A DNA stretch of 64,000 bases from Heliocidaris tuberculata (taxonomy: Eukaryota; Echinodermata; Echinoidea; Camarodonta; Echinometridae): contig CM046836.1 of assembly GCA_025618425.1 (NCBI GenBank), positions 23,678,756 to 23,742,755 on the forward strand, given 5' to 3'. Shown in pieces: positions 33,905 to 46,815 of this stretch. The notes below the pieces were generated by a model, which had not been told where the DNA came from, did no database searches, and saw only the letters and a list, made by a program, of their open reading frames with translations. Each line of letters begins with the position of its first letter. The stretch's first letter is position 1. The translations under genes were made by a program, and so were the position numbers.

Positions 33905-34500
33905 AGCTATAGCTCCAATGGCGTAATGAGCCCCAAAAATTTGAGCTGTACTGTACTCGGATCTCAATTTTTTGAAGGGGGATACATCGCGGCTGCCCCT
34001 TCCACAAATAATAAAACATTGAATTTTGCTATACCCTGAAAATGTCACACGTCTTATCAATGCCCTGGATAACTTTAATATTCTCTATTGGGAGGTCGCT
34101 ATACAAGCTAGAAATTTTACGTTTAATAGTTTGAAACTTTGTATTTAAGACCACTTTTATTCACACAGGTAAATCAAAGTCTGAGCTTAATATCCACATT
34201 TTCTTTCTTCTTTTATGGAGACAGGCAGCTCAAATCGTCATCCTGACAATGTTTTGCGGCTTTCAATTTTCGGGGGACGATTCCTCCTTGCCTATGTAAT
34301 AATACCTGTTTACAGATTTTTTAAAATGTAAATATTAAATGTATTAAACGAGGGAGCGGAGTGAGAACATCTTCCATTTTTAAAAGTGAAACTTTGCATT
34401 CTAGAGCACTTCAGAGCTTTAATAGTGTGCTGTAGCCTTACCTCATTATTTAGTACCTATTTTTTATGTTTTCCAGATTTCCTGGGGACGTGTCACTAAG
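33905..34500. repeat. Dispersed repeat pair, copy 1 (partner 46312-46815)
   Basis: Shared landmarks in order: GGCGTAATGAGCC, CCCCTTCCA-AAATAA, ACAGGCAGCT-A-ATCGTCAT, TTTCGGGGG-CGAT, TTGCATTCTAGAGCACTTCA and a final TCC-GGAC. The copies are diverged with many indels. The start resembles hAT-like ends (CAxTGGCGTAATGAG), but no target duplication was found. Confidence 0.65.
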
Positions 34501-35336
34501 TCCATCTCCCCGAATTGTGCGCCGCTTGCATTAATATGTCACATTAGATTTCACACATCTTCCCTCAGTTTGAAAAATATGATTTCCTCTCCCATTATAA
34601 GAAAATCATGATAAAACAAAGAAATCTTGCATGCAAAATATAAGCACAAAATGTATTATGGAAGGGGAGATACTATTAAAGACAATTCAGACATTTATAC
34701 GTATGTTTTAAAAGAAGTCCTCAAGTTTTTTTTTCAAGCCGGTGATAAATAAAAGGAATGTGTTTTCTTTTTATCTTTCTTTCTGTTTTAATCCCTTTTC
34801 CTTTTTTCCTTTTCCTTTTCCTTTTTTGTTCTGGGAACTTTTTTTTGTGGGGGGGGGGGGGCTGCAGCCCCCAAGCTCCCCACCAGCATGCCAGTGGCTA
34901 GCTCAAAATGTTGGCCGCTTTGGAGGGCTCTCCTGACCGTCCCCACACTTTGAGCACGGCAGACATTCATTTCCTAGCATAGTTTTTTGTCCATGGATCA
35001 TTGCTATATGCTATGCATAACATGCAAAGGAGTTACTCTATTTTTGATAGGGTGACCCCCTCTGGCTACCGGTCTAAAAAAAAGTGCATGCATTCATGCG
35101 CGGCGATTTCTTGTCACAACCGGGGGGACGCGACCAATCTTTACTCATTATTTGCTATACATGAATATTAAATATTTAACATTTCCGGGGTACGTGTCTC
35201 CCGCCCCCCCCCCTTCCCCACCTCCCCTGCATGCATTTATTCACTCAAAGATTTTATTTACCTGAATCAAGTTTGAAAACGCCTATTATAGCTGTGATAA
35301 AATCAGATTTACCAACACCCTATGGGCAACTCAACC

Positions 35337-35367
<31 letters not shown>

Positions 35368-36324
35368 GTTAATTTTACTATTACCACCGCAATGTATAAA
35401 AAAAAATGCATTCTTGCATAACAATAGGTTGATACCATGTAGAGGACAGAGAGGTGATTTAGGGGCAAATTCAAGAATTGCATTTTTCTTTAAATTAAAT
35501 GAAAAACTAGGCTTTGACGACTCTCCAATTTACTATTCATGGGGAAGTAGCTGCTTCTACGGGCCATGTTTGGGCACTCAACATTATCACGCGATCACTA
35601 TACATTTTCAGAAAACCTATAGGAGGTGGATTCTATGCCAGTCCTGTTAAAATGATAGTATTTTGGAAGGAGTGAGCGGTGGTTCAGGCAGGCTTGGCCC
35701 TCTGCTGGCCGGAAACTTCATGAAGTCGAAACAATGTCCCTGCAATCGCGCCAGGAGGGTTCAAGCTTATATAAGGGGGGGGGGGGGGGGAAGGGGAGGG
35801 AGCAAATTCTGCTTGAAGGGAGATCCGTATTTTTTTCTTCTCATCAGCCCTCCAAAACTCGCTCAGTGAGGGGGGGGGGGGGAGGGACAACTTCTTTCCC
35901 CAGCCCTCAAAAAAGTCGCTCAGTGGGGTCTGGGGGTATGGTTATCACATGTTTTCCTCCATAATTCTCTGACAAGCAGAAAAAAAAAATGGAGGAAAAA
36001 AAAATTGGAGGAAAAGCTGTCAAGGGGGCACTCTGCCCCCCCATCTACGCTAGTGTGCTTAAAGCATTCCACCCCTTCGAACTCGCACGCCCCCTTTTAA
36101 AACATATTTATTTATATTTCGAAAGTGCGAGGTATATAGTTGGAGCGAGCGGAATGAGATTTTTTTTTTTTTTTTTTGTGCATTTTATTGTGCCCCTCCT
36201 GCCCCGAGCTCTGCTGTGCTACATTGTACTGGTAGAAATAGGGGTACCTTCTACTACATCAAGCCGCACCCATTCTTTGAAACTAAATGTGGCTCGTTTT
36301 GTAAGCAACAATGAGAAATATACT
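34501..36324. other. Low-complexity, G/C-tract-rich DNA, no gene
   Basis: Holds CTTTTCC repeats (34790-34830), a G tract then GCTGCAGCCCCC (34849-34872), an A run of about 27 (35340-35365), G tracts at 35777-35791 and 35870-35882, and a T run at 36160-36176. Frames crossing these runs are artefacts. Confidence 0.5.
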
Positions 36325-36890
36325 AGGTAATAGAGGGCATTTATCAGAAGGGGAGGAGGGGCACTTTTTAGAGAAGAAAAGGGACACTCATTAGAAGTAA
36401 ATAGGAGCACCTGTCAAATTTGAAAAGGGGCACTTATCAGAAGCAAAAAAGATCAATTATCAGACTTGTAATAAGGAGAAAAGGGGCACATATCAGAAGC
36501 GGGAAATTGCACTTTAATATTTGAGGGAAAAGGCACTTATTGGAGAGAATTGTAGAAAATTATTTTTAAAAAGGGGGGAGGGCAATTGCAAGATTTGGAA
36601 AAGGGCACATATGATACGGAGAAAAGGGCACTTATTAGAGAGAGAGAGAGAAAGAGAGAAAGATAGAGAAGGAGAAAGAGTGAGAGAGACCGAGAGAGAA
36701 AGAACTCATCAGATTTGAATGGGCATTTATCAGAAGGTGAAAAGGAGCACTGTGATATCAGAATGGAAGAGGGCACTTTAATTAGAAAGGAAAATGGGTA
36801 CATTTAGAAGCAAAAAGGGGCACTTATCAGAGAGAAAAAGGGCACTTTTCATAAATAAAAGGGGCATTTTTGTTGCTAGAAAAGGTTGGG
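36325..36890. repeat. Degenerate minisatellite, GGGGCACTTATCAGA motif
   Basis: The motif AAAAGGGGCACTTATCAGAA and variants recur about 14 times at 25-45-bp intervals, interrupted by a GA-rich microsatellite at 36641-36705. No coding value. Confidence 0.82.
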
Positions 36891-37867
36891 GCACTGTGCC
36901 CCCCTCCTCTGCTTTTTACTCCACCTTTCCTTTCCTTATATCTTTGGGTTTATAGATAATAATGTGGGAAATGAGGTTACCCAAACCCAAACTTGTATAT
37001 ACATCATTTCCAATATTCCGATAGTTTATACATGTATATATTTCAGAGTTGAAGCGGGAGATGAGGGCACGGAAAGTGTTTTCAAACAAGGTATTTAAAG
37101 CAGTGAACGTGAGCCCGTGAGAGTGAGGGGCACAGACCTCCCATTTTTTCCAAAAACCCCAAAGGACCCCTTGTACTCTTTAATTTTAATACATGGGGGA
37201 GGGGGGCGGAAATGGATGTCCTCATCGAATGGCATGAAGAAAAAAAATACAAATCATAACGTAAATTTGTTTCCAGTAGTAATAAAAGATGAAAAATTGA
37301 AGAGAGAGAGAAAAAAAACACAACTGAATAATTATGAAAATTCAAACTTTGCACTGAATTATACACTGACAAAAAATCCTTGTAAAATTTTAACACAAAA
37401 AGTATTAAACTTTACCAGAGTTCCAGGTTGACCGGTTGACCGGTCAGCCAACACAAATCCGAGTTGCCTGGTTATTTCAAGCACGTCTTCTCAAATCAAA
37501 TTATCAAATTCGTGATGAACTAATGCGATTATACACGGGAAATGATTTACATGGAAAATTTCAACCAGGCTTTTTCTGTGTGTATATGTTCATAACGTTT
37601 TTTAATGGCGTCATTTCAAATGAAGGTATATGGTACCCTTTTTAACGCTTCTTAATTAACAGCTTCTCCACGGTTACATGAAGCACCTAGGGAAAATTGG
37701 AGAAGCGAAATTGAAGTCTGATCGTGTGATACCTTTTGTATTTCATTGTTTGGAAGGTTTAGTTTTGCATCACTTTTCCTTATTTTAATCTACTTTTACA
37801 CATCCGGATTTATTGGGGGGGGGGGGCAAAACGATATGTTTGCCCCCAATATTTTCGGGGGGAGGGG
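36891..37867. other. No gene recognised
   Basis: AT-rich sequence with one 104-codon plus-strand frame (37117-37431) lacking any domain or splice context, and G/C tracts at 37816-37826 and 37881-37894 at the edge of the right inverted arm. Confidence 0.35.
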
Positions 37868-38255
37868 GATTGCCCTCCTGCCCCCCCCCCCCCCAGGATC
37901 GACGCCCCTCAGAATTCTGCCTCAATATCTTTTTGTGATGATTATAATAGGCTTAGGTGCTCATTGATGAGCTCACTGATATCTAGACTGATGGCTGAGA
38001 CTAGCATTCTTCGCTTCACTGATAACGGACCACCCACCGGCGCCGGAGTGATATAAACAACAGCTGCTTGGGCGGTACTCGAGTTAACAGAGCATACGTA
38101 TCCGGTACGTACGTTAAAATAGAACATACGTATCCGGTACGTACGTTAAAATAGAGCATACGTATCCGGTACGTACGTTAAAATAGAGCATACGTATCCG
38201 GTACGTATCCGATACGAATAATGGCGTCGATGGCTTTCCATACGCTGCAGTGCCT
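37868..38255 (-). repeat. Inverted arm, right (partner 28179-28618)
   Basis: The plus strand reads CGACGCCCCTCAGAATTCTG, then CTTGGGCGGTACTCGAGTTA. Four units follow of AGAGCATACGTATCCGGTAC and GTACGTTAAAAT, then GATACGAATAATGGCGTCGA, TGGCTTTCCATACG. The complement of the left arm has the same order. The unit number and unit sequence differ slightly between the arms (unit types mixed on the left, uniform on the right). Confidence 0.88.
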
Positions 38256-39083
38256 CGAACAGGTGATCGTGTTATGTAATAGTGCGCATGCACGCAGTCT
38301 GATTTCTAGCCATGACGTCATATTTTTTTCAGGTTACTGTTCCTACACAGTTTTCAGTTTGTGAAAATAAACCAATATATTTTCCATTATATCTCCGAAA
38401 GTAAGGCTTCGGCACGGCGAAAATTTCGTCACGAGGTCCGTAAAAGTCTCAAGAATATGTATGTACTTGATAATGAATATTGAGCGAAACGTCAGGATTT
38501 GTCTGTAAATAATCTGAGGGTAGTTCTGAAGGACTACAAAACATGAAAGGTTTGATAAAATGAAAAGTAATTCATCATTTTATTTTTTATTTCATGTGCA
38601 CATTGATATGACTCTTTCAAATCATTCCTGAAATTCTGAGCGAAATCCGCCCACAAACAATGGAGAAACGAGAGGGGGAAATTTTGATAAAAAGGTGAAC
38701 TTCTGAACGTGAGTGCTTCGTTGACCGTTACAGATTCAAAACGATTTCGGTCTGAACGGCGAGTTAATTGATCTCCTCCTCTCGGACTGTTTAGAGCAGT
38801 AAAATTGGAATGGAATGGAATGGAATTGGTTTTACTCAAATATAAAGATAGTTTCTTAAATCTGAACCAAGACGATGTGAGCCTTTATTAAAGCATGCTA
38901 AGCACACTCCCTCCTGCAATTTGCCTTTTATGTCACTCATATAGCAGTTTATTATAGTAAATAGTGTATATGTATTATACGCTCTGTGATTGGTTAGATT
39001 CGCATCACGTGACGTGCAAAAATCCAGATTGAAATTTTTTTGTCAAGTTTATATTTTTGTAATGTACAGTCATTCCTCTTCCT
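38256..39083. other. No gene recognised
   Basis: Single-copy-looking sequence. A minus-strand frame of 101 codons (38534-38839) has no recognisable domain. A short GGAATGGAATGGAAT repeat lies at about 38808-38827. Confidence 0.35.
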
Positions 39084-39854
39084 TCTGACAAAATTTGGTC
39101 CATGGGCCATAACCCTATAAAAGGGCCGGGGGGGGGGGGCTGATTCGACCCCCCTTCCTGGACGTTTGCGGCGATATGTTCGAGGATAATTTTTTTGCGC
39201 CGCGAGCTTTCATGACTTTATCGCGTACAGTCTTACGCATCTTTTGATACCAAATTTATGAAATTTCAACCAAAGGGTACCGCGCAGCATCAAACTGTGA
39301 ATCGCCACGCTGCGCGCCAGTGAGCCAAAATGGTCATTTCTCCATATGTATTCAGTGGCGTAAATCTATTTTGAAATTCCGAAATGTCTGAAAATTTTCT
39401 AACTACCAAACGAAAAAAAAAGAAAAAAAAGGTTATCACATTTTTGGGGTCTAGTTTTCCTCCCAAATTCTCTGACAAGCAACAAAAAAAAAAAAAAAAA
39501 AAAAAAAAAGGTTATTCAAAAAGGTGGGGGGGGGGGGGGGACATTGTACACAATGCAGAATTGTCAATTCACGATTATGTAAATAATCAATTAGCGATAA
39601 TTAAAAAACCGTTTGACATAATTATACATATGAAACTTTACAAGTTTAACAGGGTTATTCTTAATAAGATATTCTATCTGCGTGCCAAGTTGCAGAAATT
39701 TTCGTCGCTCCATGACCGAGATCTCTGGGGGTCGAATCAGCCCCCCGGCCGAGAGAGCGCCAAAATAACCTGGCCTTTTTAGGGTTAAGGGGAAAATTTT
39801 CCCCAAATTTTTAGGGGCAGTCTGACAGCTCATCCCGACGGAAAATTTTGTCAG
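39084..39854. mobile_element. Inverted-repeat element, about 0.77 kb
   Basis: The left side reads CTGACAAAATTT, ATAACCCTATAAAAGGGCC, then a G tract, GCTGATTCGACCCCC. The right side carries the complements GGGGGTCGAATCAGCCCCCC, GGCC-TTTTTAGGGTTA and AAATTTTGTCAG. The interior has A-rich runs (39411-39430, 39483-39508) and no domain-bearing ORF. A target duplication was not resolved. Confidence 0.65.
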
Positions 39855-40137
39855 TTTTTGTGGTTTGGTAATGAATAGTCAAACAACTTCCCTTTGACAA
39901 AGTTTGGTGCATATGTTTGATGGTTTGCAATCGAAGATGCATTTTAAATGTTTAATAGGCCCTTACAGTCCTAATAATATAGTCAAGCGGCATAGCGTCA
40001 TTTCTTAGAGCAATTTTGCATTTTGTAATGAAAGCACCAAATTTGACACACGGAGGAATATGTTGAAAGAAATATTGACTATTTGCCTACCTAAAATTGT
40101 GAAAATTCTTTTTTTAATGGCCTTCACAGGGAGTGTT

Positions 40138-40190
40138 TCTTTCTCTTTCTCTTTATCCTCTCTCTCTCTCTCTCTCTCTGTCAATCTCTG

Positions 40191-40224
<34 letters not shown>

Positions 40225-40230
40225 ACATAC
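40138..40230. repeat. (CT)n microsatellite
   Basis: CT-rich run abutting the target site of the MITE at 40240. R/E-rich frames on the minus strand are artefacts. Confidence 0.95.
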
Positions 40231-40239
40231 ACTCTTTAG

Positions 40240-40497
40240 CAGGGGCGGATCCAGGGGGAGGGGGTGGGGCAGGATGCCCGGGCCCCCTCCCCTGGAAGAA
40301 AAATAAGACACCAAAAGTAAGTAAAGTAAAAAGACACCCCAATATTGCTTCTTTTTTAAAAACTTGCCAGAGGCTTTTGGAGTAAAAAGCCACCCAAAAT
40401 GCTGATGACCCTTTTTTTTTTTCTTTTTTTTTTTGATTGTCAGAAAATTGTTTGAATATTGGGTCCCCTCCCTCACAAAATCCTGGATCCGCCGCTG
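40240..40497. mobile_element. hAT-type MITE (258 bp), 8-bp target duplication
   Basis: The left end CAGGGGCGGATCCAGG and the reverse complement of the right end CAGCGGCGGATCCAGG differ at one of 16 bases. Flanks CTCTTTAG (40232-40239) and CTTTTTAG (40498-40505) differ at one of 8 bases. The T-rich interior has no ORF. Confidence 0.88.
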
Positions 40498-40579
40498 CTT
40501 TTTAGTGATGCCAGTGAGGCGAAGTCTCTTACCTAACCAGGCAAACAGGTCGTCGACAGATTCATCAAGGTAGTATTTA

Positions 40580-43272
40580 GTCCGTTGTCAATTTAACTTA
40601 GAATGCAATTTTGTGATGATTTTTGGAAACATATATTTTTTGGAAAGGTGATGTTATGAATAAAACCATAAAATGGGTCTAATTAAAAGCTACTTTTCAG
40701 GAGATCTTTAAAGACGGATTTGGTGTTTTTTAATTATTTTTTTTTAAATGGTTATTTATAAAACTTAATTATCCCTGCATTAAGGATGTAAATTTCTACC
40801 CTACGTATAGAAACATTATGTTGCAGATTATTTTCAAGAAGAAATAATGCAGAAAAATGCATAATCAGTGTAAACTATTAGGGTTTTATAATTATATCTC
40901 AAACGCCCGCTATGATAATTAGACAACATGGTTGTCTGCTCGAATTTGTTATCAAGTCAAATGGAAGAGTAAACGGATTGAAAATTATTGATCCATAGGC
41001 ATCGGAAAGGGGGCAGGACATGCAGGATGGGCAAACATGTATGCCCCATCCCATTTATTTCAAGTGGTTGGAGAATGATATTTTGCCCGCCTTGGGCCCC
41101 CTCCTAAAGAATAACACATAGGGATTTTACAACCATAAGGTTTCTTTGCTCTAAGGTGCAAATGTTCATCATTTCAAAGTATAAAGTTTCTCGCTCGGCG
41201 CTACAATCAATTGGCACCGGTAGGTGGGGCAGAAGAAGTAAATTCCCACCCTTCATGGGCACACAAACATTGTGTATTACTGGAAGTTTAGAGCGCGTTT
41301 TAAGTTCATTAAAGCAAATAAATTATCACTAATTTTTGCACAATACCAAACATAAGAATTAGACGCATAGACGAGGGAGGAATTCAAATGCGTGCAATGT
41401 TGATTTGTTTTTATCGATAATCCTATAAAACACATTAGTAAAGTACTGCTTACTTTTAATTATGATTTACAGAAGATATAGCACAAGCCAACCTTTATGT
41501 AGTTTCCACACTGTAATAATGAGGGAGGGGGAAGCGACCGAGAGATTTAATGATCACGTTATAAATTCATTTTAGGATTTTGAAATCTATAGAGTACTCT
41601 GTACACATACACTTATACTTTAAAAAAATAATGTATCCTTAAAGTGATAAATCATTATTTATTTATTTTTATTTTATTTATTCATTTATTTTTATTTATT
41701 CTTTTATTCTATTTTTTTATTATTATTATTATTTATTTTTCATTTTTTGTATTTATTCATTATTATTATTATTTTTTTTTTTTATTTATTTATTTATTAT
41801 TTTTTTTTTTGGGGGGGGGGGGGGAATTCATTTTTTTTTTACCCCTCTCTCTTCCCGTCATCCTTCGCTTTGGGCCATAACGGTATACGGAGAGATTTTG
41901 CACAACACTGCATCTATCAAAATTCGAGGGAACGTCACTCTGTCGCTGCGCTCCCTCTTCTATGAATAGATATGATAATAACAATAATAATAATAATATA
42001 TAGTAATAATGACGATGATATAATTATCAATATTGAGAGAAATTTTTCATTTTGGAATGTTGAAAATAGACTCAGAGCACTAGCGATCTTATTAATTTCT
42101 ATACCTTTTATGAAATACAATAATTGTTTGGGTTTTTTATGAGGGGGTATGCAGAAGCAAAACGAGTATGTTACCCCTGCCTCATACTTCCATGACTAAA
42201 TTTATATATTTTCTCACATACAAGTACGCGAGGGAGCACGCCCGAGTGAAAAATGTTTAGATCTTATGACCGTTGAAACTGTGTATATTATAGAGAACTG
42301 AAATATTTTCATCTGTTATACATGTACTTCAATATGACTTAAGTCATAATTAGAATTATTTTTTGTTTGTTTTGAGAGGAGGGAAAACGATTTTGCCCCA
42401 TCTTCTTGTAGAGAGAAGGACATGTCCCCTTCAACCACTGTGAGTGTACAGGAACACTGGATCAATAATTAATTGCCGAATGAGAATGGGAAATTATTTT
42501 ATCTGGTATTGTTGAAACCATTAATGTTAGCAACATAAAGCTTATTAAACATTACATCACGATCATTTCATGTAATATTTTTATCCTGCGAGGGGAGCCA
42601 ATATCCCAAAAAGTATATTTATTGCATGTGGAAACGTAATCGTTACACTGCAAAATGGTTTTCTGCAAGGGGGCGGCAAAACGATTTAGCGCCACTCTTT
42701 ACCTTATGCCACCCCTAACTTTTGGCGCCTCTGGTAGGTATGGTCTAAGAATACACTGCTTCAATCTACTTCCAACTATATATATGGAAGGGAACGTGGC
42801 GACCATGTAAGAACATTTAGGTTCTGGAAAGGAAAAACTTTTTCCTTACAGACACACTGGAAAAGCGATTGCAAAACTGCAAAATTATAACTCTCAAAAT
42901 CGAGCAGACAACCATGTCTTCTAATCATCGTAGAGGGCGTTGGAGATGTTTAAAAAAACTCATGTAATTTACTTAATTATGAATTTTTCTGCATTATTAT
43001 CTGCAATAGTGTTTCTATACATATTAACGATAAAAATTTACAATATTAATATAGTAAATATTAATTCTTATGAATAATGATTTTATAAAATCATTAAAAA
43101 GGACCAAATCCGCTTTGAAAAAAATGCATAAAAAAGTAACTTTCGACCCATTTCAAAATTTGGAAACAACGTTCATGGTTTTATTTATAGCATCACCTTT
43201 ACAAAGATATATGTTTCCAAAATCATCACAAAACTGCATTCTAACCCATTTTTTGACCAATTGACAACGGAC
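40580..43272. mobile_element. Long-TIR element (2.7 kb), TA-flanked
   Basis: The left end GTCCGTTGTCAATTTAACTT and the reverse complement of the right end GTCCGTTGTCAATTGGTCAA begin inverted arms of about 380 bp. Shared landmarks are TTTTGTGATGATTTT, GGAAACATATA, GGTGATG, AATAAAACCAT, TAATGCAGAAAAAT and ACATGGTTGTCTGCTCGA. TA lies on both sides (40578-40579, 43273-43274). The interior holds T/A-rich runs (41640-41810), a G tract and no transposase-like ORF. Class uncertain, non-autonomous. Confidence 0.78.
41640..41823. repeat. ATTT-rich low-complexity run ending in a G tract
   Basis: Nearly pure A/T sequence (TTTATTTATT, ATTATTATT) ends in about 11 T followed by about 14 G. Frames here encode only F/I/Y runs. 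Confidence 0.95.
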
Positions 43273-43274
43273 TA

Positions 43275-44224
43275 ATTAGCTGAGAGGGAAGAGGTATACT
43301 GGATTAAATTAAATTTGACTGGATTGGATTAAAGTAAAGCCATTTAATGGTCAACGATTGTGACGGTAAAGATGTTATCGTTATTATCATTCATCATCTC
43401 TATTAGTATATTTATCAACATCTCACATTTCTTTAACCATCCCTCCAAGTATACATTATACGTGTATTTCTCAGGTATGCAAGCTTCATATTTACTCGTC
43501 CTTCACTCTCCGTGACTACACATCTATTCTTTCCTCACACCAAGAGACAACAAATTATTGAACATTAACTTAAGAAGTAAGATACACAGCAACATTATTT
43601 ATTTTACATAGTATGATAGGCACCTCTGCATGAGATGAATCACTTAAGGAGCCAAAAAATTACTCAACGATTTCACATTCTGTATTGTTTGGTCGAAAAG
43701 TACATTGATTTTATCCAAACTACAATTTTTACAATTTGCAATTTAAGAGAGCTACGAAAAGGAATACACATCTGTCTAACCTTTACCGGAATTTAAAAAA
43801 AAAAAGTTCTGCTGACACAGCAAGACACACAAAAAGGCTTGTAACGTAATAAATGCAAACATATTTTTGATCATGAAGAATTCTAAGAATTATTCAACGC
43901 ACTCAGTGTAATTAAATTTCATTTTGCATCATCGCAATAGTTTATACTATGTACATAAAATACAAATAAACCTACGAAGATTTTTGTTCAGGATCATTTA
44001 TTATGCGTTTGAAACAAGTGATTCGTAATAATTTACGGAGAAAAGTTTCTGACTTTTCGATATTTATGGATTGTAATAATTGTACAGGTACACACTCAAC
44101 TAAATCTGGCAGATATCATTTAGACCAATAATATTACATAATACTAATAGTTTCTCAGTATTAACTACGTATAAAAAACAAAAACAAAACCAAAAGAATA
44201 AACTGAAAAATAGTGCGAAATAAA
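43275..44224. other. No gene recognised
   Basis: AT-rich sequence without repeats shared elsewhere in the window and without a supportable ORF. Confidence 0.4.
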
Positions 44225-44696
44225 AGCCAACTTTCCGTGCCCGGAGTGCTTTTCAATTATTTGGACGCAATACTGCACTGTATGTAACATGGGTGGGTGC
44301 AGAGAGGGGGGAGTTTCCCTCCCGCACGAAGCGCGAAAGCTCTGACGTTTTATAGCAAATTTGAGAGAAAGATAAGGGCTTGTAGCACCTTTTTTGAGCG
44401 GAAAGTTATAGTTCGACGCCCTGACTGCTTTTCAATTATTTGGACGCAATATTGCACTGCCCTGTAATAGGGGTGGGTGCAGGGAGGGGGAGTTATTTTC
44501 CCCTTCCCGCGTGAAGCTCGAAAAGTTTGACCTTTTAGCAAATTTTGAGAGAAAGATAACGGCTTGTAGCGCCTTTTTAGGTTTTTTTTTCTCTCACTTC
44601 CCCCGCTTTTTCGCTCTCATCCCCCTCCCCCCTTTTAGGGGCTGAATGGGGGGGGGGGGGGCATGGCCCCCTTGTGCACCCCTGGCTACGCCAGTG
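44225..44696 (+). repeat. Array A fragment, third locus (2.5 units)
   Basis: Two and a half units with TTTTCAATTATTTGGACGCA, GGGTGGGTGCAG, GCGCGAAAGCTCTGACGTTT and GAGAGAAAGATAA(C/G)GGC, ending CCTGGCTACGCCAGTG at 44681-44696. This is the same terminus type as 31324-31339. The left terminus is missing, so this copy is truncated. Confidence 0.8.
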
Positions 44697-44704
44697 GATG
44701 TACT

Positions 44705-46311
44705 CTATGTACAGTAAAAGAAAACAAACATTTTGTTTTGGACAATTGATACAGCTGACCTTATACACTCATCAAAATCCATCTTTTAACCCTTGCGACA
44801 CAATAAGCCAGTTCTAAGTCTAGGATACAATCTGAGCATGAGCAGATAAAGGTCATCAGTGACAAATTTTAAAACCCACTGACACGAATACTTGATAAGT
44901 GCTCATGAATGTCATGTAATTATTATTTAATTATTCACCAATGGAGCATTCCATCATACCCAGGTGGAAGTATGCTTTTCAAAAGGCGAAACAAAAGCTA
45001 TTCATGAAATACATCTATCACTTTGAGAGTGATTATTCTAAAGTGCACAAAGTTGGAACTCTCCATGTTCAAAATATCTGTGGATATTTGGGGTCATTTA
45101 TGACATGTGCTATCTACGAACTGGTCTGTTGACCACATTTTGTGGTTTGGCTCAATATATTTTGACTCAGAGCTCTAAAAAATATACCAGATGCATGAGT
45201 AGAAAGAACAAAGATTTCTGCACATATTATGTTCATTTTTGTTTCATGAACATATTGCGTTTGATGCCAGGTATTTAAATAATGAGAATAAGCTTTAAAA
45301 TCCTTAAAGTGGCAACACAATGAGAAGCTTAAAATCATTGGGGCTTTTTTTTAATATCAAAATTGGCAACTATTAAAACTTTTCGACGAAATTCCTTACC
45401 ATGTATATTGTTTTCAAAGACATTACACCTAATAAGAAGCATGTTGCAGGAGCACTAAGAGAAAAATATCATGGTTGCCAATTCGAAGAACAAAATGAGA
45501 TCATTTTAGCCCTTAAATAATTCTTGTCCTAAAGGGGTTAAAAAAGAATGTAAATACGCGTACATGACATTGTAATGAAGTTTTTTAAAAACGTCTTGTG
45601 AGAGTACAGACGTGGGCGTTGGTTATGCCATACGGATCAATTCATTTCAGTGATTCGCTTTGCTACCACAAACAATCCAACATGTACATATTAATACACA
45701 TACTCACTTGACCTTATTTGTTAAACTGCAGGGAGCCTTTGGAAAATTTTGAATAACTGAACCGGCCAACCCTGTAGTATAAAATAAAGAAGACAAAATA
45801 AATAAATAAATATAAATTACGTAAAAATCATCATTATACAAACGATGGTAATAAATCACAATGTGTATTAACACACCTACATAATAATAGGGACCACTGT
45901 AGCGTTTTTGATAGGTGGCAAGTAGTATGGTTTTTGCACGAATGAGAAAGAATCAAAACACCTTCAATCAAGATGGAATGAGTGCGTTTGCAATTAGCTA
46001 GTACATGTAGTATGAATATTGTGCCAATACTAATAAAACTACAATGGATCAAAAAATGGAAGGAAGTTATCAAATGAAAATCATGATTGCAATGTAAATT
46101 GTGGAAATATGAATGGAAGAAATAGCTGACGTTCTACCCTAATTAGGGCCTGGAAAAGCCAAATTTTTTTCTGGAACACCATAGGCTCAGATATTTTGCC
46201 CCTCGCGAAGGTCTAGATACGCCACTGGACGAGAGGGGGGAGGGGGAGGGGAGTCACAAGGGGGAATAATTATGCATCGCGATTTCCATATATAGGTGTA
46301 CTGCCTTATGG
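44705..46311. other. No gene recognised
   Basis: AT-rich sequence. A 63-codon plus-strand frame at 44941-45132 has no known domain. TCTAGATACGCCACTG (46212-46227) resembles the right end of a hAT-like element whose left end was not found. Confidence 0.35.
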
Positions 46312-46815
46312 CGTAATGAGCCGAAATTTTTGAGGTGACGTGGCTGAGCCAAGAAGAATATAATATTTTTCTATCAAGAGCGCCAGAACGCAATAATTAT
46401 ATTCGCATATAAATAATTTAAAATGGATGGGGGTATCCCCGCCCCTTCCATAAATAAGACGACTCTGCTCAATAAAACCATCGCCCTTCTTGACACCTCT
46501 TTATAAATGATATAGAAAATCTTTGCGTTTCTAGTTTGACGCTTTCCAGTTTATTTACATAGCTAATTCAAAGTCTATAAGCCTAAGGGTAATTACTACC
46601 CATTTCTCTCTTCAATTAGAACAGGCAGCTGACATCGTCATCAATTCTGAATATTGTGACTTTCCGTTTCGGGGGGGGGGGGGCGATCAAGCGAGTTGAT
46701 TTACCATTTAGAATTGTAAAACTTTTCATTCTAGAGCACTTCAGATCCTCAGTAGTGTGATGAAGCCTTAAGTTATTTAAACATCCCCCCTTTTTTTCCA
46801 AATTTCCGCAGGACT
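46312..46815. repeat. Dispersed repeat pair, copy 2 (partner 33905-34500)
   Basis: Same landmark order as copy 1: GGCGTAATGAGCC, CCCCTTCCATAAATAA, ACAGGCAGCTGACATCGTCA, TTTCGGGGG, CATTCTAGAGCACTTCAGA, GTGTGATGAAGCCTTA. Confidence 0.65.

Noticed and set aside
35231..35650. 139-codon ORF
   Set aside because: It runs through a 27-base A tract and shows no domain.
44681..44704. Complete hAT element ending at 44696
   Set aside because: The right end CCTGGCTACGCCAGTG is present, but no left end preceded by GATGTACT was found.
46212..46235. Right end of a hAT element (TCTAGATACGCCACTG)
   Set aside because: No left end or matching 8-bp flank (GACGAGAG) was found upstream.
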